Assembly: GCA_038503035.1 (NCBI GenBank) | Contig: JAVSML010000042.1 | Coordinates: 558,001-622,000, forward strand | Length of the DNA stretch: 64,000 nt | Origin: Crocodylus rhombifer | Taxonomy: Eukaryota > Chordata > Crocodylia > Crocodylidae | Direction of reading: 5' to 3' | In this document: one piece after another, positions 1 to 12,081 of the stretch | Numbering within the stretch: the first letter of the stretch is position 1 | Layout: each line of letters opens with the position of its first letter | Program-made: the position numbers and the translations under genes | The notes under the pieces: model-generated | The model's input: only the letters and a program-made list of their open reading frames with translations | Told to the model about the DNA's origin: nothing | Databases searched by the model: none

Positions 1-262
1 AGCTCCTGGGGGCAGGGAGCAACCTCCTGCCCCTGTTGCCTGGCTGACTGGGAGCACATTTGCTCCTGGTCAGGCATCTGCATAAGCACTACTGCACAGT
101 AAGTAATCTTGAGTAAATTTGCTTGTTGCATTTGCAGGTAGCAATTTTATTTGCAATTAGACCAAATTACTGTGCAGTAAGTGTCTGCACATGTAGACAG
201 TGATGCTTACTGTGCAGTAATTAGCTCTAATCTTGATTAAGGTGTCTCATGTAGATACACCC
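1..262 (+). mobile_element. MITE family B, right part (cut by window edge)
   Basis: The last ~90 bases (about 190-262: acatgtagacagtga, a run of AT-rich sequence, then tctcatgtagatacaccc) closely match the right end of the element at 53584-54066. The interior holds several copies of the short motif ACTGCACAGTAA. The left end lies outside the window. Short length, shared termini and no coding capacity suggest a non-autonomous DNA transposon. The superfamily is not proven; a Harbinger-type MITE is a guess from the 3-bp duplication seen at the 53584 copy. Confidence 0.55.
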
Positions 263-2372
263 AGGAAGTGGGAAAAGAAAAACTACTGCTTTGAAATAAA
301 ACTCATGCCTCCGTGCCCACTTCATCATCCTTTTCCTGGGTCAGTATCTGCCCTTTAATACACTGCTTTACCATTTTGTGGTGTAAGCATCTTCCTCACT
401 ATAATTTACTGGACACGTTTGCACTGAAGGGTGGCCATCTGGGTGAACGACAGCATACTGGGAAGCTTTGAGGAGCTTGCTGACTAGAGGAGCAAACAAC
501 TCATTGCAGTTGTAATTTAAACTGTATATGTGTTAGTTATCTTCAAGATAGCATCTAACTCTAACTTAAATGGATCAAGAAGAATAATCTAGTGTTCCTT
601 CATTAGAAGTGTTTGTCCTATTCTGCCTGAAGCTAGTGCATAGCAGACATAAATTTCAGAGCTAATAACTGGAATCTCAAAGAGCCAGGCTTTGGTGGAT
701 AGTGTTCCTGGCATTCTGTCATGAAAGTAATTTCTATACATGCTGAATCTTGGATAAACAGGGGTTTTAACTGCTGGAGCTGCGTCCAAAATTTTTATGA
801 GGCTTGCCACCATATTTATTTACTCATGCTTCAGAGCTTATTCTAAATGTCTGTATGCTTGTAAAGACCCAAGTTACACTGTGGGATGGAGAGACTTGAA
901 GCTCTGTAAACATTTTATATAATGAAGGAGGAACTGAGGAAACTATTAATAACACTTACAGCACATGCATTATTAATACCACATGTTACTCCTAGGGTTA
1001 AAACAGGCGGTATCTTTAACACTGCACAGCAATTCCATAGAAATGTTATATTAATTCACAAAAAAGGAATTAATAGATTCACATTGCCAGCAAAATGTTC
1101 CATAAACAGCTTGCATCCTGCTGTCTAAATATACCGGCTTTGTCTCATTTGAGTTAAAATTACGGACAAACAAAATGATTGAGAAAAATACTACCCAGTC
1201 CACAGGGCAAGTGCAGATTAATGCCAGCCAAGGGGAGAAAAGTCCCGGGAATATTAGCCAGATTTTCTGCTCCTAATAAATCTTCACACAGTACAGGTAT
1301 ACAAAACAATTGTGCGTACATCTACAAATGCACAATTTTGGCAAACAAAGGACTTTCCACTAATAATCTCTCCACTCTTCCTTCTCACAACAGTCACATC
1401 CATTCTATAAAGAACAATTTATTAACGGATGGTTCAATCAATGCTTTTTATTACTTTTGCTGCTATGCTTCTTTATAATGTTGCTTCCTCATCTTTTTTA
1501 AACTCCCCTTGCTTTCCTACTCCACAATGATTTCTATTTAAAGGGACCCTATTCTGAAGTTCTTAAACAAGCTGCTGCCCTCACCCTCCAACCTGCAGGC
1601 AATTTGTCTGTAAAACCTGCAATACACAGACTGCGGGAGCCACAACTAGGAAACTGGAAGAAGAAAGTGACGTATAATATAATTTTCCACTGAAGTCCTG
1701 GTGGTGCCACGCATCCTGCCAAAATGAAGCCTTACTGTCTATTTATGCAGCAACAACACAGAGGTGCTTTGTGATGTCAGAATTTAACAATTCATGGTAA
1801 AACAAGAACAAGAAATTACTTCCTAAAATGCAGCTATGAACTAACGTGAACTTGATTTCTCTTGCATCACAAACACTGTGATAGCTGTTGCATGAGACTA
1901 TACTGCAGAACAGCATGGTGTAGACATATATTCAAAGTGACTAGTATTACTACCCCAGAGCCAAAGGTGTGAGGGCTTTTCAAGGTCTAGATGAGAACTC
2001 CTCATAGGGCCATGCCATCCTAGTTCTCCTGGCTGCCCTTAACTGTGAATGGGTGTAGCCTGGCACACAGGTAGTCCCGGAAAAGAGAGCCCACAGGGAT
2101 GGCTTAGCCTTGGAAAGGACATTCTCTACAGTTTGAACAAGAGAACAGGACTTACCTCCAAATATGATCATAGGCAGATTTTTAATGCATGTATTCAAAA
2201 CTGTGATCTAACACCACTTTTCCCAGCTGACTAAATCTGTGAGCTCCTAAATACTTCTCTGTGACATCAGTGTTGTTCAGGCACCTAGAACCAGCTTCTG
2301 CACATGCCCAGAACTGTATCTATTTCCTGCCTAACAGGGTCCAGGAATTAGGTGCTACTCTGCTGTCCTCTG
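263..2372. other. AT-rich sequence with no recognised feature
   Basis: I see no long open frame, RNA gene or clear repeat here. Short frames at 922-1128 and 1179-1478 (plus strand) have no recognisable domain, no CpG enrichment and no splice pattern. Confidence 0.6.
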
Positions 2373-3268
2373 ATCATAGAATCAGAGAGAAGCAGGGCTA
2401 GAAGGGACCTCAAGAGGCCATCCAGTCCAACCCCCTGCCTGAGGCATGATCATCCCTATCCAAACCATGCTATACAACCCATAATCTAAACTCTACATAA
2501 GACTACCACCAACCCTAACACAGCATAGACCTAGCACCCTGACCTACCACAGATAAAGCAGACAGTCAACATCCTGCTTCTATGAAATGTTGTTAATATA
2601 TCCTCAAGTGATCCTGGGTAGACAGCCACTTCCCCCACTACAGAGGAAAGCAAACCCACTCCCCACCCCCACAGTCCATACCAACCTCACCATGGGGTAA
2701 AATTCCTTCCTGACCCCAAATATGGCGATTGGACTGGCTATGAGCACAGGGGCAAGACCCTCTAACCTCTGGTTTTGGTCTGAGCAAGAGCATTGACAAA
2801 CACATTAAAAGTCCTCAGCCTTGGCTGTAGCCACCACTCAGTGCCTCTGAGGAAGTCTTAAAAACACCCTGACACATGTAGCCAGGGAGGGGAAACAGGT
2901 TAAGGGGCAGCCAGCAAAGCCCGTAAGCATGGAAATAACCATAGTAGAACACAGGTGTGGTTACACCTAGATCATCCCCAATCAGTTCCTGTACAACCTC
3001 TTCTTAAATACCTCCAAGTGACAAAGTCCACAACTTCCTTTAGGCAATCCATTCCACTGCCTCACTGTACTAACAGCAAAGACGTTTTTCTACATATCCA
3101 GTCTAACCTTACTTTGCAACTCTGAGCCATTGGTCCATGCTCTCCTCTCTATAGCAAGAGAAAAAAGTGCTTTCCTTCTTTATGGTAGCCCTTCAAGTAT
3201 TTGAAAACTGCCATCACAGCCTTTTTCACAAGCTAAACAGCCTAGCTCCATCAGCCTCTCCTTAACTG
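2373..3268 (-). mobile_element. CR1: CR1 LINE fragment, antisense
   Basis: Read on the plus strand it begins ATCATAGAATCA and continues with the highly typical antisense CR1 3' end (agaagggacctcaagaggcc, then ccagtccaaccccctgcc). It runs on through sequence around gggtaaaattccttcctga to the end of the reverse-transcriptase region at about 3000-3268 (ccattccactgcctcac, agcctctcctta). The orientation is therefore minus. It is 5'-truncated, as CR1 copies usually are, and has no intact frame. The 2430-2990 part is a long 3' section of the type seen in reptile CR1 subfamilies. Confidence 0.9.
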
Positions 3269-3282
3269 CTGACAGTAGTAGT

Positions 3283-4360
3283 CCCCTGAAAGTGCTCTAC
3301 AGCCATGCTTTGACAGAAGGGCACAGCTGCAGAGTGCTTTAAAAGTGCTGGATCATGTGACAAATTAATTCTCATGTGATGAGGGTTCAGATGGAGATCT
3401 CCAAAGTGGAGCGCCTTCATTAACTTCTGTAAGTCTCTGTGCATAAGCAGGGCTGGGCCCTACCCCTGTTGCTGTCTGCAGGATGGGAGGAAGGAGGAAT
3501 GAGGGGAGGAAGTAGAAGTCATTACAATCAGAAAGTAAAGACATTTCTCTCTCTCTCTCGTACACAATTCCCCTCTATGCCACATACACACAAATACTTC
3601 CCCTCCAAGCCATACACACATAGGGCATTTATAGACATGCTCCAGGAGTAGTGGGAGAGGATCTTTAATTAGAGAGGCTCCAAGAGCCACTTTAACTAAA
3701 GTTCATGGAGTGCCACATGCATCAGCGTCTCCGCACCAAAAATTACAGCAGGGGAGCTTTAATTAAAGCTCATCGAATTAGCTTTAGTTAAAGCGCCCCC
3801 ATCACCATTTTTTAGTGCATGGATGCTGATACACATGATGCCGGGGACTGCTGGAGCATGGTAATTATCACAGTCCAGCAGACTCGATTAATTGAGTCTG
3901 CTCCAATGTGCTGTAATGACAGTGCATCAGAGTAGCCCCACTGCATGTGTATAGGCACCCAAAGTCTCCCTCTAGAAGCAACACACATATACTCACTCCC
4001 CTGCCCAGCCATACGCTGGGCTGGTATTTATCTCATTGTTGACAAGGAAGTTCACCCCCGCTTGGGGTGAGTGCAGCTTGCAAAGCACTGTGGAGGTGGC
4101 TCTGTGGGGTTGCCACTGCTGCACCCAGCAGAGCACACTGCAGCCCCACTGACTCTCCCCTCCCTCTTCCCATCCTACAGACAGCACCAGACAGCAGCCT
4201 CTCTTCACTGGTTTGGCTCCAAAGTGGATCACATGTACATTGGGTCAGAGGGGGCACTCTAACTCACAGCACTTTTTGTGAAGAGCCACGAGTTAGAGTG
4301 GGGGAGCTGCATATACCTCATTGAGCATGTCACAAATTTGTGTGTTAGCTTGAGGGGGGG
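3283..4360. repeat. Inverted-arm region around MITE family A copy
   Basis: Sequence near 3455-3500 (ttgctgtctgcaggatggga) is repeated as its reverse complement near 4160-4200 (tcccatcctacagacagcac). Weaker inverted similarity extends outward (ccaaagtgga near 3400 against tccaaagtgg near 4207). The arms flank the family A element at 3623-3960. This could be a larger DNA transposon into which the MITE inserted. Its outer ends are not sharply defined. Confidence 0.35.
3623..3960. mobile_element. MITE family A, copy 1
   Basis: Ends are near-inverted: GGGCATTTATAGACATGC on the left against GGGTGCCTATACACATGC reading inward from the right. The centre holds AGCTTTAATTAAAGCT palindromes, and symmetric blocks such as gtctgctcc lie toward the ends. 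The same structure recurs at 36538-36855. About 340 bp, non-coding, foldback-like. A possible 3-bp flank is ATA/AAA. The superfamily is uncertain. Confidence 0.7.
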
Positions 4361-4365
4361 GAAAG

Positions 4366-5189
4366 CTCTTATCTGAGTTTATTTAACACACATTTTTTCT
4401 AAGTTAATCAAATCCTAACTAGGAAACTTGATTAAAGGAAATTAATAATTAAGCATGAATTAAGCTGTCTACCTCTAAGCACCTCAAAACAAAATCACAC
4501 AATGAGGCATAAATAGGAACATAGTTAAGTTGCCAACATGGTTAAGTATTTGTTTACCTTAGATTTAGCTGAAGAAGTATTTAGGCCATTACTTCCAGAA
4601 TGCTATTACATAAATTCACCCCTCAGAGAACACAACTGCCAGATCTTAACAGAATTGCTAGGTCCTTGATGATGTGTAATTACTAAAGCCTAGGCATACA
4701 GTGAAACAACTTGTTTCCAAATACCTTGGTAACCTCTAAGTAGAATTTGACTTAAAGCACAATTGGACCTTACATTATTATCTTGTAAAGAATTTTTATT
4801 TGGATGTTATGGGATTAGCTAAGTAACCTGGTGAGTGAGAGAGCCCGTAGGTGACTGGTAAGCTAAGTGGGGTAGGGGGCTATGAGAGAACAGATTTGGG
4901 TGAGATTAGGGAATCATATCTGAAAACATTCATCAGTAACTGGCTAAGAGGCTTTGAAAAAAGAGAGAAGAAGGAAAGATAATAAGAGGAAAGAAAGATA
5001 GCACCACACAAGGAAAAGACATGAAAGGAGATGAACCAAGGGTAAGAAAATTATAGTCAAAATGAAACAGGAAAAGATACTCCCCTCCCTCCTCCTAGGC
5101 TTTCTAGGTTATAAAGAAAGGTGTATTTGGGATATTTTCAAAAAGGCAGACGGAGCTGCTCCTCTGTACCACATGCAGCAGTTGTTATG
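4366..5189. other. AT-rich sequence, purine-rich stretch
   Basis: No gene or clear repeat. 4960-5080 is unusually purine-rich (many GAAAG/AAGGAA motifs) and looks like low-complexity sequence. Confidence 0.6.
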
Positions 5190-5197
5190 GTCTAAGT

Positions 5198-5351
5198 TAG
5201 GGGCGGGCAATATCGAGTGGAGGACAGCTTACTGAGTTTTGGCAAGCCACGAGGGCCACATGACAGGCAGCTGGGGCAGATATGTATTAATTTTCTACAT
5301 TTTTAGGGGCCCTATGGGCTGGATAGTATGGCCTGGTGGTCCGCACCCCTG
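5198..5351. mobile_element. Small non-autonomous hAT-like element with 8-bp target duplication
   Basis: The left end TAGGGGCGGGCAA and the right end GCACCCCTG form the kind of short inverted terminus typical of hAT elements (consensus near CAGGGGTGGGCAA). It is flanked by GTCTAAGT (5190-5197) and CTCTAAGT (5352-5359), an 8-bp duplication with one mismatch. That is the duplication length expected for hAT. At ~154 bp it is too short to encode a transposase. Confidence 0.75.
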
Positions 5352-5359
5352 CTCTAAGT

Positions 5360-5784
5360 GCTATGTGGGCACAAGCCTAGAGCATTAAAATTGGGTGATT
5401 AAGCTCAATTGTATCACTACAGGCTGGAGCACATCTAATACTTACAGGACACCAGGTGCTGCACACTTCTGAGCAGCAGCTCTCCTTGCCCTTTTGAAGC
5501 CAGTCCAAATGTATGTATGATATGTCAGTGCCCTAAGCAGAGCTGAAAAGTCAAGATAAGGAAGAACAGTGCAAGGGAGACATGTTGTCAAATGTTTAGC
5601 AGAGAGAAATGCAAAATCTGAACAAATCTGGAGATTAGGTCTGGGTATATAAAGCACTGTAAGCATATATGGTACTCTGCAATTTTTGCAAAAAAAAAAA
5701 AAAAGAGCCAAAGTAATAAAGTGTATGACAGGAAAGTTTTCAGCATAAGGGCAAATCAGTCCTTTATGCCTGTATGTAAGTAGT
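5360..5784. other. Unannotated sequence with poly(A) tract
   Basis: No gene is visible. A run of A lies at about 5690-5704. The minus-strand frame at 5442-5711 starts in that tract and has no recognisable domain. Confidence 0.6.
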
Positions 5785-6285
5785 GAGAATAGAGACCCTG
5801 TTTCACAATTTCCCTTATTGCCTCAGGGCTCTTACAGTAGAGAAATTTTCCTGATATCCTATCTAAACTTACTTTGCTGCGACTTCAAGACAATGGTCTA
5901 CATCCTAATCCCTTCAGATCCAGGGAAAAGGTGGTTTCTCTCTTTATGCAGCCCTTCAGATATCTGAAGACTGCTATCATGTGTCCTCTTAAGTGCCTTT
6001 TCTGCAACCTGAACATACCTATTTCCTTGACGTCTCCTCATATGACTTGCCTTCCAAGACCTTTATCATTTTTGCTGCCTGCCTCTGGACTTCTCCTGCC
6101 TTCCTCTAATTTCACCATGTCCCTTTTAAAATGTGGAGCATAAAACCGCACACAATACTCTAGATGAGGCCGAACCAATGCCAAGTACAGAGCACTATGG
6201 CCTCCTGTGTCTTATACCTAATGCTCCCATTGAAGCAGCCCAAAGTTGCATTTGCCTTTTGTGTAGCTGTCACACTACAGACTGA
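5785..6285 (-). mobile_element. CR1: CR1 LINE fragment, antisense, reverse-transcriptase C-terminal region
   Basis: The plus strand reads as antisense CR1. It includes agcccttcagatatctgaag and atgtcccttttaaaatgtg, and then the stretch whose complement encodes the usual CR1 end of the RT region (reading about six-frame VRFYAPHF on the minus strand). Neither the 3' tail nor the 5' part is present. It ends close to the left terminus of the family C element at 6296. Confidence 0.8.
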
Positions 6286-6295
6286 GAGGCATGAA

Positions 6296-7460
6296 GGTTA
6301 AGTACAGACAGTCAAAAAGCCTGAGAGGTAATTAATGAAATCTTCACATTTTTCTCTAAGCTGCACGGACTGGACCATTAATGAGCAGAACTCAGGTCCA
6401 CTCTTTGGTTGGGAAACACAGGCAGAAGGTGGCCAGAAGGTGGAAGGCGCTCTCGCATGCCTCCCAGTGTGCTGGACGTAACTGAGGGCACCTGCAAGCA
6501 ATCAAGTGTGGGGGGGGCATCCTTCATTGGCTGCCCAGCACATGCCCCCAACACCCTGCTGTCCCCCCACTGCAGTGGGGGGGAACATAGCCCCTTGCCC
6601 TGGCCCCAGCCTCAGCCCCCCACAATCCCTCCTTCTATGGAGTACCTCTGCCTTGCTGCCCAGTGCAGGACTCCCAGGGCTCCTGTGCATCTTGCTGGCT
6701 TCCACTGATGCTGGGTTTCAATGGGATTCACCAGGCAGCCCAGGGGGGTTTTGCCAGGTGGTGGGGCCCACTTCTTCCTTCTATGGAGCAGGCCGAGCTA
6801 GGCAGGGATGGGGAACCCCTGCTGCCCAGGGCCTACCCCCCCCAAACTAGGAAGACCCCAGTTCAGAGTGGGGGCACTGAGGCAGGGGCGGTGGGCTTCA
6901 TTTCCACCCTCCTTGTGGGTCAAAGGCAGAGCCTCATGGGGGTCAGGGCTGTAAAGCTTGGCTAGGCGGGGAAGGAGAAATCCTCCCATGGTGAGGACCC
7001 CCCCAGGGTGGGCAGACCCCAGCTCAGGGGAAGCCCAGGGCCAAGGAAGTGGGCTCTGTTCCCCCAACTCCCCTGCCAGACTGACATGTGCAGGCAGGAT
7101 GCAGGGCTGGGGAGCAGAGGCTTTGCTGCCTCATCTCTGTGACAGGCCGAAGGCAGAGCCAGCCTGGCTCAGCTGGAGCAGGGGAGCACTGGCAGACGCC
7201 AGTGAGGGAGGGTTAGTGGGGGCTGCATAACATCCTGGGATGCTGAGGGACTGTGACCTAACTTGAGCTGGGAGGGGATCTGGAACAGAGGTTCAATAGA
7301 CTGGTCAAGCCTAAACTGATGAAATCTGATACTACAACCACCCAGTTCTATCTTAAATCAGGATCTGCCACTTTGACACCAATCTAAGTGGACTGAATTT
7401 CTGTTGTGTTACAGTTTCTGATCACTTATGTCAGTTTGCGTGTAATTTTTGTCCCTAGCC
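6296..7460 (+). mobile_element. DNA transposon family C, copy 1
   Basis: The left end GGTTAAGTACAGACAG and the right end TTTTTGTCCCTAGCC (inverted GGCTAGGGACAAA) are the shared termini of this family. The subterminal block before the right end (gtgttacagtttctgatcac) is also shared with the copies at 24510 and 31194. The ~900-bp interior is GC- and C-run-rich and differs from the other copies. Open frames of up to 114 residues on both strands inside it have no transposase motifs and reflect base composition. Non-autonomous; superfamily unknown. Confidence 0.7.
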
Positions 7461-10400
7461 CAAGACTCTTTGATCCTTAGGCACTCCCTATGCGTTGCTC
7501 ATCAAAATTGCTGGCAAGAACTACTATTCCCAGCTGATGATAAACATATTTATTTGAAAGTGAGACTCTCTTAGATATGTCAGATTGCATCATGTTTCCA
7601 AAGCATCTTCCAGGTCCCTTGAATTGGAGAAGAGTTTCTCACCCTTCTACTTCCACTTACAAGTTACCAAAGTCAAAATGTAATCAAAACGTAACAAGAT
7701 GTATTTACATGGTCTGGATATCACTGTACAAATGGCTTCCTGAAGATTAAGAACTCACCATGTGCTTCTCCGGAACCCACATTTATCCACATTAAAGCTA
7801 TGCAAAGTTTGTCTAGTACAGAGCACTATGGTATTAGCAGGCTTTACACTGACTTAGCTCCCATCGTTTTTTATCCGTCTAATAGCAGCCATCAAAAACT
7901 AACTAGTCCCCAACATTTGTGAGATTTTAATAGTAATCCTTTGATAGTTGTTGCCCTTTTATCATTTCTGATGCCAACTAACATATAGTTAACCAGAGTA
8001 CAGTTCCATACAGAATAGACAATGAAGCTGAAAGATGCTATTCACTTAATCTGTATATGTACTTGACTGATATGCAGATTCCAATGTTTGTTTTAATGCT
8101 AGCAATGGGGAAAGGGGGGGACCTGCATAAAGTTAAGCAAACAGTGCACTTCTCCAACATGCTCATAAGGGGAATGCTTTGTAAAAGGAGGCTCAAATGT
8201 CAGTGAACTTACAAATACACATTGGGCCCTGTTCTGATCTCTTCAATACTGTTGTAACTTCATTGTACTCCCTTCAAATTATTTTTGATTAACAGCATCA
8301 ATCTAGAAAAGCAATTCAAATAATGCTTATTTGGTACCTAAATGCCCTTTAAAATCCAGCCCCAATCACCTAACACTTCAACTAAAGTCAGTGAGGATAC
8401 TCACATGCCTGCTCTTGTACACATGCTCAAGTATTTTGCTTAAGCCTGTTTTTCTGTTAATTAATTCATCACTGTTTTCTGCATGTGCATGGCTGTGTAT
8501 TGGCACTGACTAATGGATATTTTGCCAAACAGAGGCTTATCTGGTTATAAAAGTATGGAAATATGTTGATTTCTGTGCTCGTTTTCTGTGCCTTGCAACT
8601 CTCACTGTTTTGAATACTTATGTATTGAAATTAGCAGATGTGCAATACTAAGTTATACGGGTAGGAAAGTCCTGCATGGGTACATTCACCAAGGAGCACA
8701 TTCATGCGTGCTATACAGCACAACAGCTTTGGGCCCTCCTGAACTAACTGAACATCACTGCAGTGCATCTGATGATGCTAGCTGGCATGATCCCAAGTAT
8801 TCTTCACTCCCATATGTCTGGCAGACAGCGGGTATACCAGATGGAGTCCCAACAAACTAGGATAGCCAAATGACCATCACTCTCTTGGATGACACAATGA
8901 AAGGTCAGAGGAGTATTGGTTGGTAGTTGCCATAAAAGGATTTTACCTGCCACAGGCTTGCTGACTGTTTGCAATAAAACATGCACAGGTCTACTAGTTA
9001 CCACTTCATTGAACATAAAAGAACAAAAACCCAAAACAACAGATTTGATTTATTCACTGTCAAAATCATTTGTTCAAATCAATTCTTGTTCTTTCATTTG
9101 GTCAGTACATTTTTTTTGCCAGACATTATACGGCGCACACAATTTCTTTTCATCCTTTTGAAGAAAAAAAAGCCTTTATTTCCATGCAGCAAAGTGAAAA
9201 TATTGCATAAAATACACCTAAAAATAAACTTTTTCATGATCATACTTGTGCATGTGACCATAGCTTAGTTTAGCTGGGGAGGTTAGCTGAAATAATTATA
9301 CAGCTATTACCACTCCCTTACAAAACTAAGATCCCCGAATGGACTTCTGACACCTCAACCTTGGGGACTGCTGTTTCTAACATAGTTGGTTCCCCTTAAT
9401 AGATTTACAGAATGAATTTCAGATCTGTGATGGATCCCAACTAAAGTGAATCAAAACATTCTGCATATGGAAGAGGGATTTGATTCACGGTCTTTAGCTC
9501 CAAGGGTTTGTGTTGCAAAACTGAATAGTTTATAATTAAAATGGTATCTAAGAGATGATTCTGATAACATGGAGCTAAATCTCACATGCTACTGGAATAT
9601 AAGGATGCACCCCTAAAAGCCCTAAAACAAAACAATATTTTTCTTCCGTCACAAAACTTTACTTTTTATGCATGAGAAGAAACCAATTCCAATCTGTGGG
9701 ATCTTCCCATATTTTATGAATGGCAAGGAAACAAATTCAGTGAAGCTTTATCCAGCAAAAATACCTCTTGATTTTATTAGGGATTTTAGTAGGGTAGAAA
9801 TTTATCATTTGATTCCAAGTTGCCAGTGCTACAAAACACCAAGGAGAGATTGGGTAAATCTCTTGTTTTGAGCCAAACTTTCACGCAGTTACTTTGCTTG
9901 GTTTTGTTGAATGTTTGTTAATAATGTTTTAAGTCATTTTGTAGATTTGGCTCAAAATTCTGTTTTTACATTTTTGTTGTTTATTTTGTCTTGTCCTTAT
10001 GACAAAAGAAATGAAAGACTTTTTTTACAATTTTTTTTTGAAAACCAATGAAAAGCCAAAAATTGCCAGTTCTTTTCTACATAGGACACTTTACATTCAT
10101 TTCTACTTTTCATCAGCTTAATCACAAAGAAAAAGGCTGTTTGACACAAGCTTCTGTTTCCAACAAACCAAACTCCAAAAAAGCATCTTTTAATTTTGAC
10201 ACTATATGCCAAACATTTGGTTTAGATTTATCATACACAACAGCCGTAGGGTTTTCAGTGTTGCAGAAAGGAACTGGAATATGATATACAGTGACAAGCA
10301 ACTAGAAAATACATTTTTAAACCTGATCATTTAAAGTTATTTTTTTCCACTGAATCACAATGCTTTCTTACTGGTTTCTGAGAAATATAACAACTGCATC

Positions 10401-11215
10401 CCTTTACTTGTTCAAAATATTTGATGCGCCTACACAAGCAAATATTTTCTATGACTAGACTAAAGGAAGCAGAAGGATCAAATCAATTCCATTTAATTTA
10501 TTTTTGTTTTACAACTTCAGGGCCAGATTCAATAAAAGCTCTGTCTGATTCTGTACCACAGTAGCCTGTGCAAGGTCACATGGGACATACTGAGGTTTTA
10601 TTTAATTTTGCACCAAATGATTTGTGAGCAACAAACAGTCATTTTTTATTTTTTTTTTTAACTCTTGCTTATCGGGACCCTGCACAATAGCGTTTCACTC
10701 TATAAAGGCAAACCCGGAAAGGCGTCAAAAGATAATCTGAAACCTGGATTATAAACTGCTTGGATTTTATTAGTTTAACAGAACTGCAAAAATCAGTGAG
10801 ACGTGGGAGACATTCTTGGGATCTGGACCAGATTTAGGATAGGATTGAACATTAAGGTTCAAAAGTAAATCAGGGCCATAATTCAAATACTGTGAGCACC
10901 GCAGTCTTACCAGCTCTACTTGCAGGGTTTGGGCCGTACACAAAAGGATTTTTTTTTAATGTTTCTGCTGGCTGCTTTTGACCAAAACCATGTAAGATGT
11001 CTTCTTGTGAAACTTGGGTGTCTCCTGGTTTTACACTCAGAGATTCAAATCCTAATCCTTAAAGTTTCTAAAGGAATTTGGATTTGATGTTTTTGGTGCA
11101 AGTTCTGGCATCTTCTAAACTGTCTACACTCCCTAATTTCTGGACAAAATTTGCTTTTCAGTGGGTTTCCTGTGCTTGGCACAGACAGCACTGATATGCC
11201 CAGGATGGACTCTTG
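7461..11215. other. 3.8 kb of AT-rich sequence without recognised genes
   Basis: No CR1, hAT or RNA gene recognised. 8225-8330 resembles the many old dispersed repeats of amniotes but is too diverged to name. 9660-10700 is rich in T-runs and A-runs. Open frames here are under 100 residues and unremarkable. Confidence 0.55.
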
Positions 11216-11888
11216 GGCTAGGTACAGAAATTACACATAAACCAGTACAAGTGACTGGAAACTGGTTCAAATCTGTAACACAACAGCTGGGCTAAGTACA
11301 GATAGTCAAAAACCCCAAGGCTGAATCGATTCAATCTTGGCAGATTAGTCTAAACTCTGTAGATTGAACCAATAAGCAAATGAACACACATCCACACAAA
11401 CTTCCTTTGTGTTACAGATTTGAAACCAGTTTCCGATCACTTATACATGTTTATGTATAATTTGTGTCCCTAGCCTGGAAGTTCAGTGAACATAAACCAC
11501 TTTCAAAAAGGCCAAAACTGGTTTAAGATAAACCTGAATGGATGTACTAACAGACTTTACTGTTAAACTGGTTTATTGAACTTCCATCCCAGATCCCCTC
11601 CAGATTCAAGGTAACTCAAAGTCCCCCATCGTCTCAGGATGCTTTGCACCTCCCCCACAAGCCCATCCCCTCTGCCCCTTGCAGGGTGGGTAAGCTAGCC
11701 TTGGCCCAAGGAAGGTGTGCTGTAGTGTCCCCCAGCATCTGGCCTGGGTCATTGCAGACATGCGGCTGCATTTCCAGAATCAAAAGTGCAAGTCTGTTCA
11801 CCTGCTTATCAGTTCAATCTACCCAGCTTAGACTAACTTGTGAAGACTGAATGAATTCAGTCTCAGGCTTTATGACTGTCTTGTGCTC
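11216..11888 (-). mobile_element. DNA transposon family C, copy 2 (inverted, interrupted)
   Basis: On the plus strand it starts with the inverted right terminus GGCTAGGTACAGAAATTACA. It resumes after the inserted copy (11290-11475) at gaagttcagtgaacataaacc and ends near 11888 with the inverse of the left terminus. The order matches copy 4 at 25439-26456, also inverted. Much shorter interior than the other copies. Confidence 0.65.
11290..11475 (+). mobile_element. DNA transposon family C, short nested copy
   Basis: This is a complete miniature of the family. It has the left end GGCTAAGTACAGATAG, the subterminal tgaatcgattcaatctt block, the right subterminal tttccgatcactta block and the right end GTGTCCCTAGCC, in only ~186 bp. 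It splits the older copy 2. CTGG stands on both sides if the element is read as GCTA...TAGC, a possible 4-bp target duplication. Nesting shows the family moved more than once. Confidence 0.75.
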
Positions 11889-12081
11889 TTTCTTACAGTC
11901 CGTTCTGCTTCAATCCAAATTTGGAGAATTTTTTGATAGTTCCTCTCTTCCCCTCCCAAACCCCTCCCACATATTCGAAGGCAGGAACATGTTGTTCAAG
12001 AAGGTTATTTCTAAATTGTTTTTCCTTGCTTTTTCTGCAAAAGGGAAAATGCCATCCGAATGAAAATCTACAAAACTAAAA

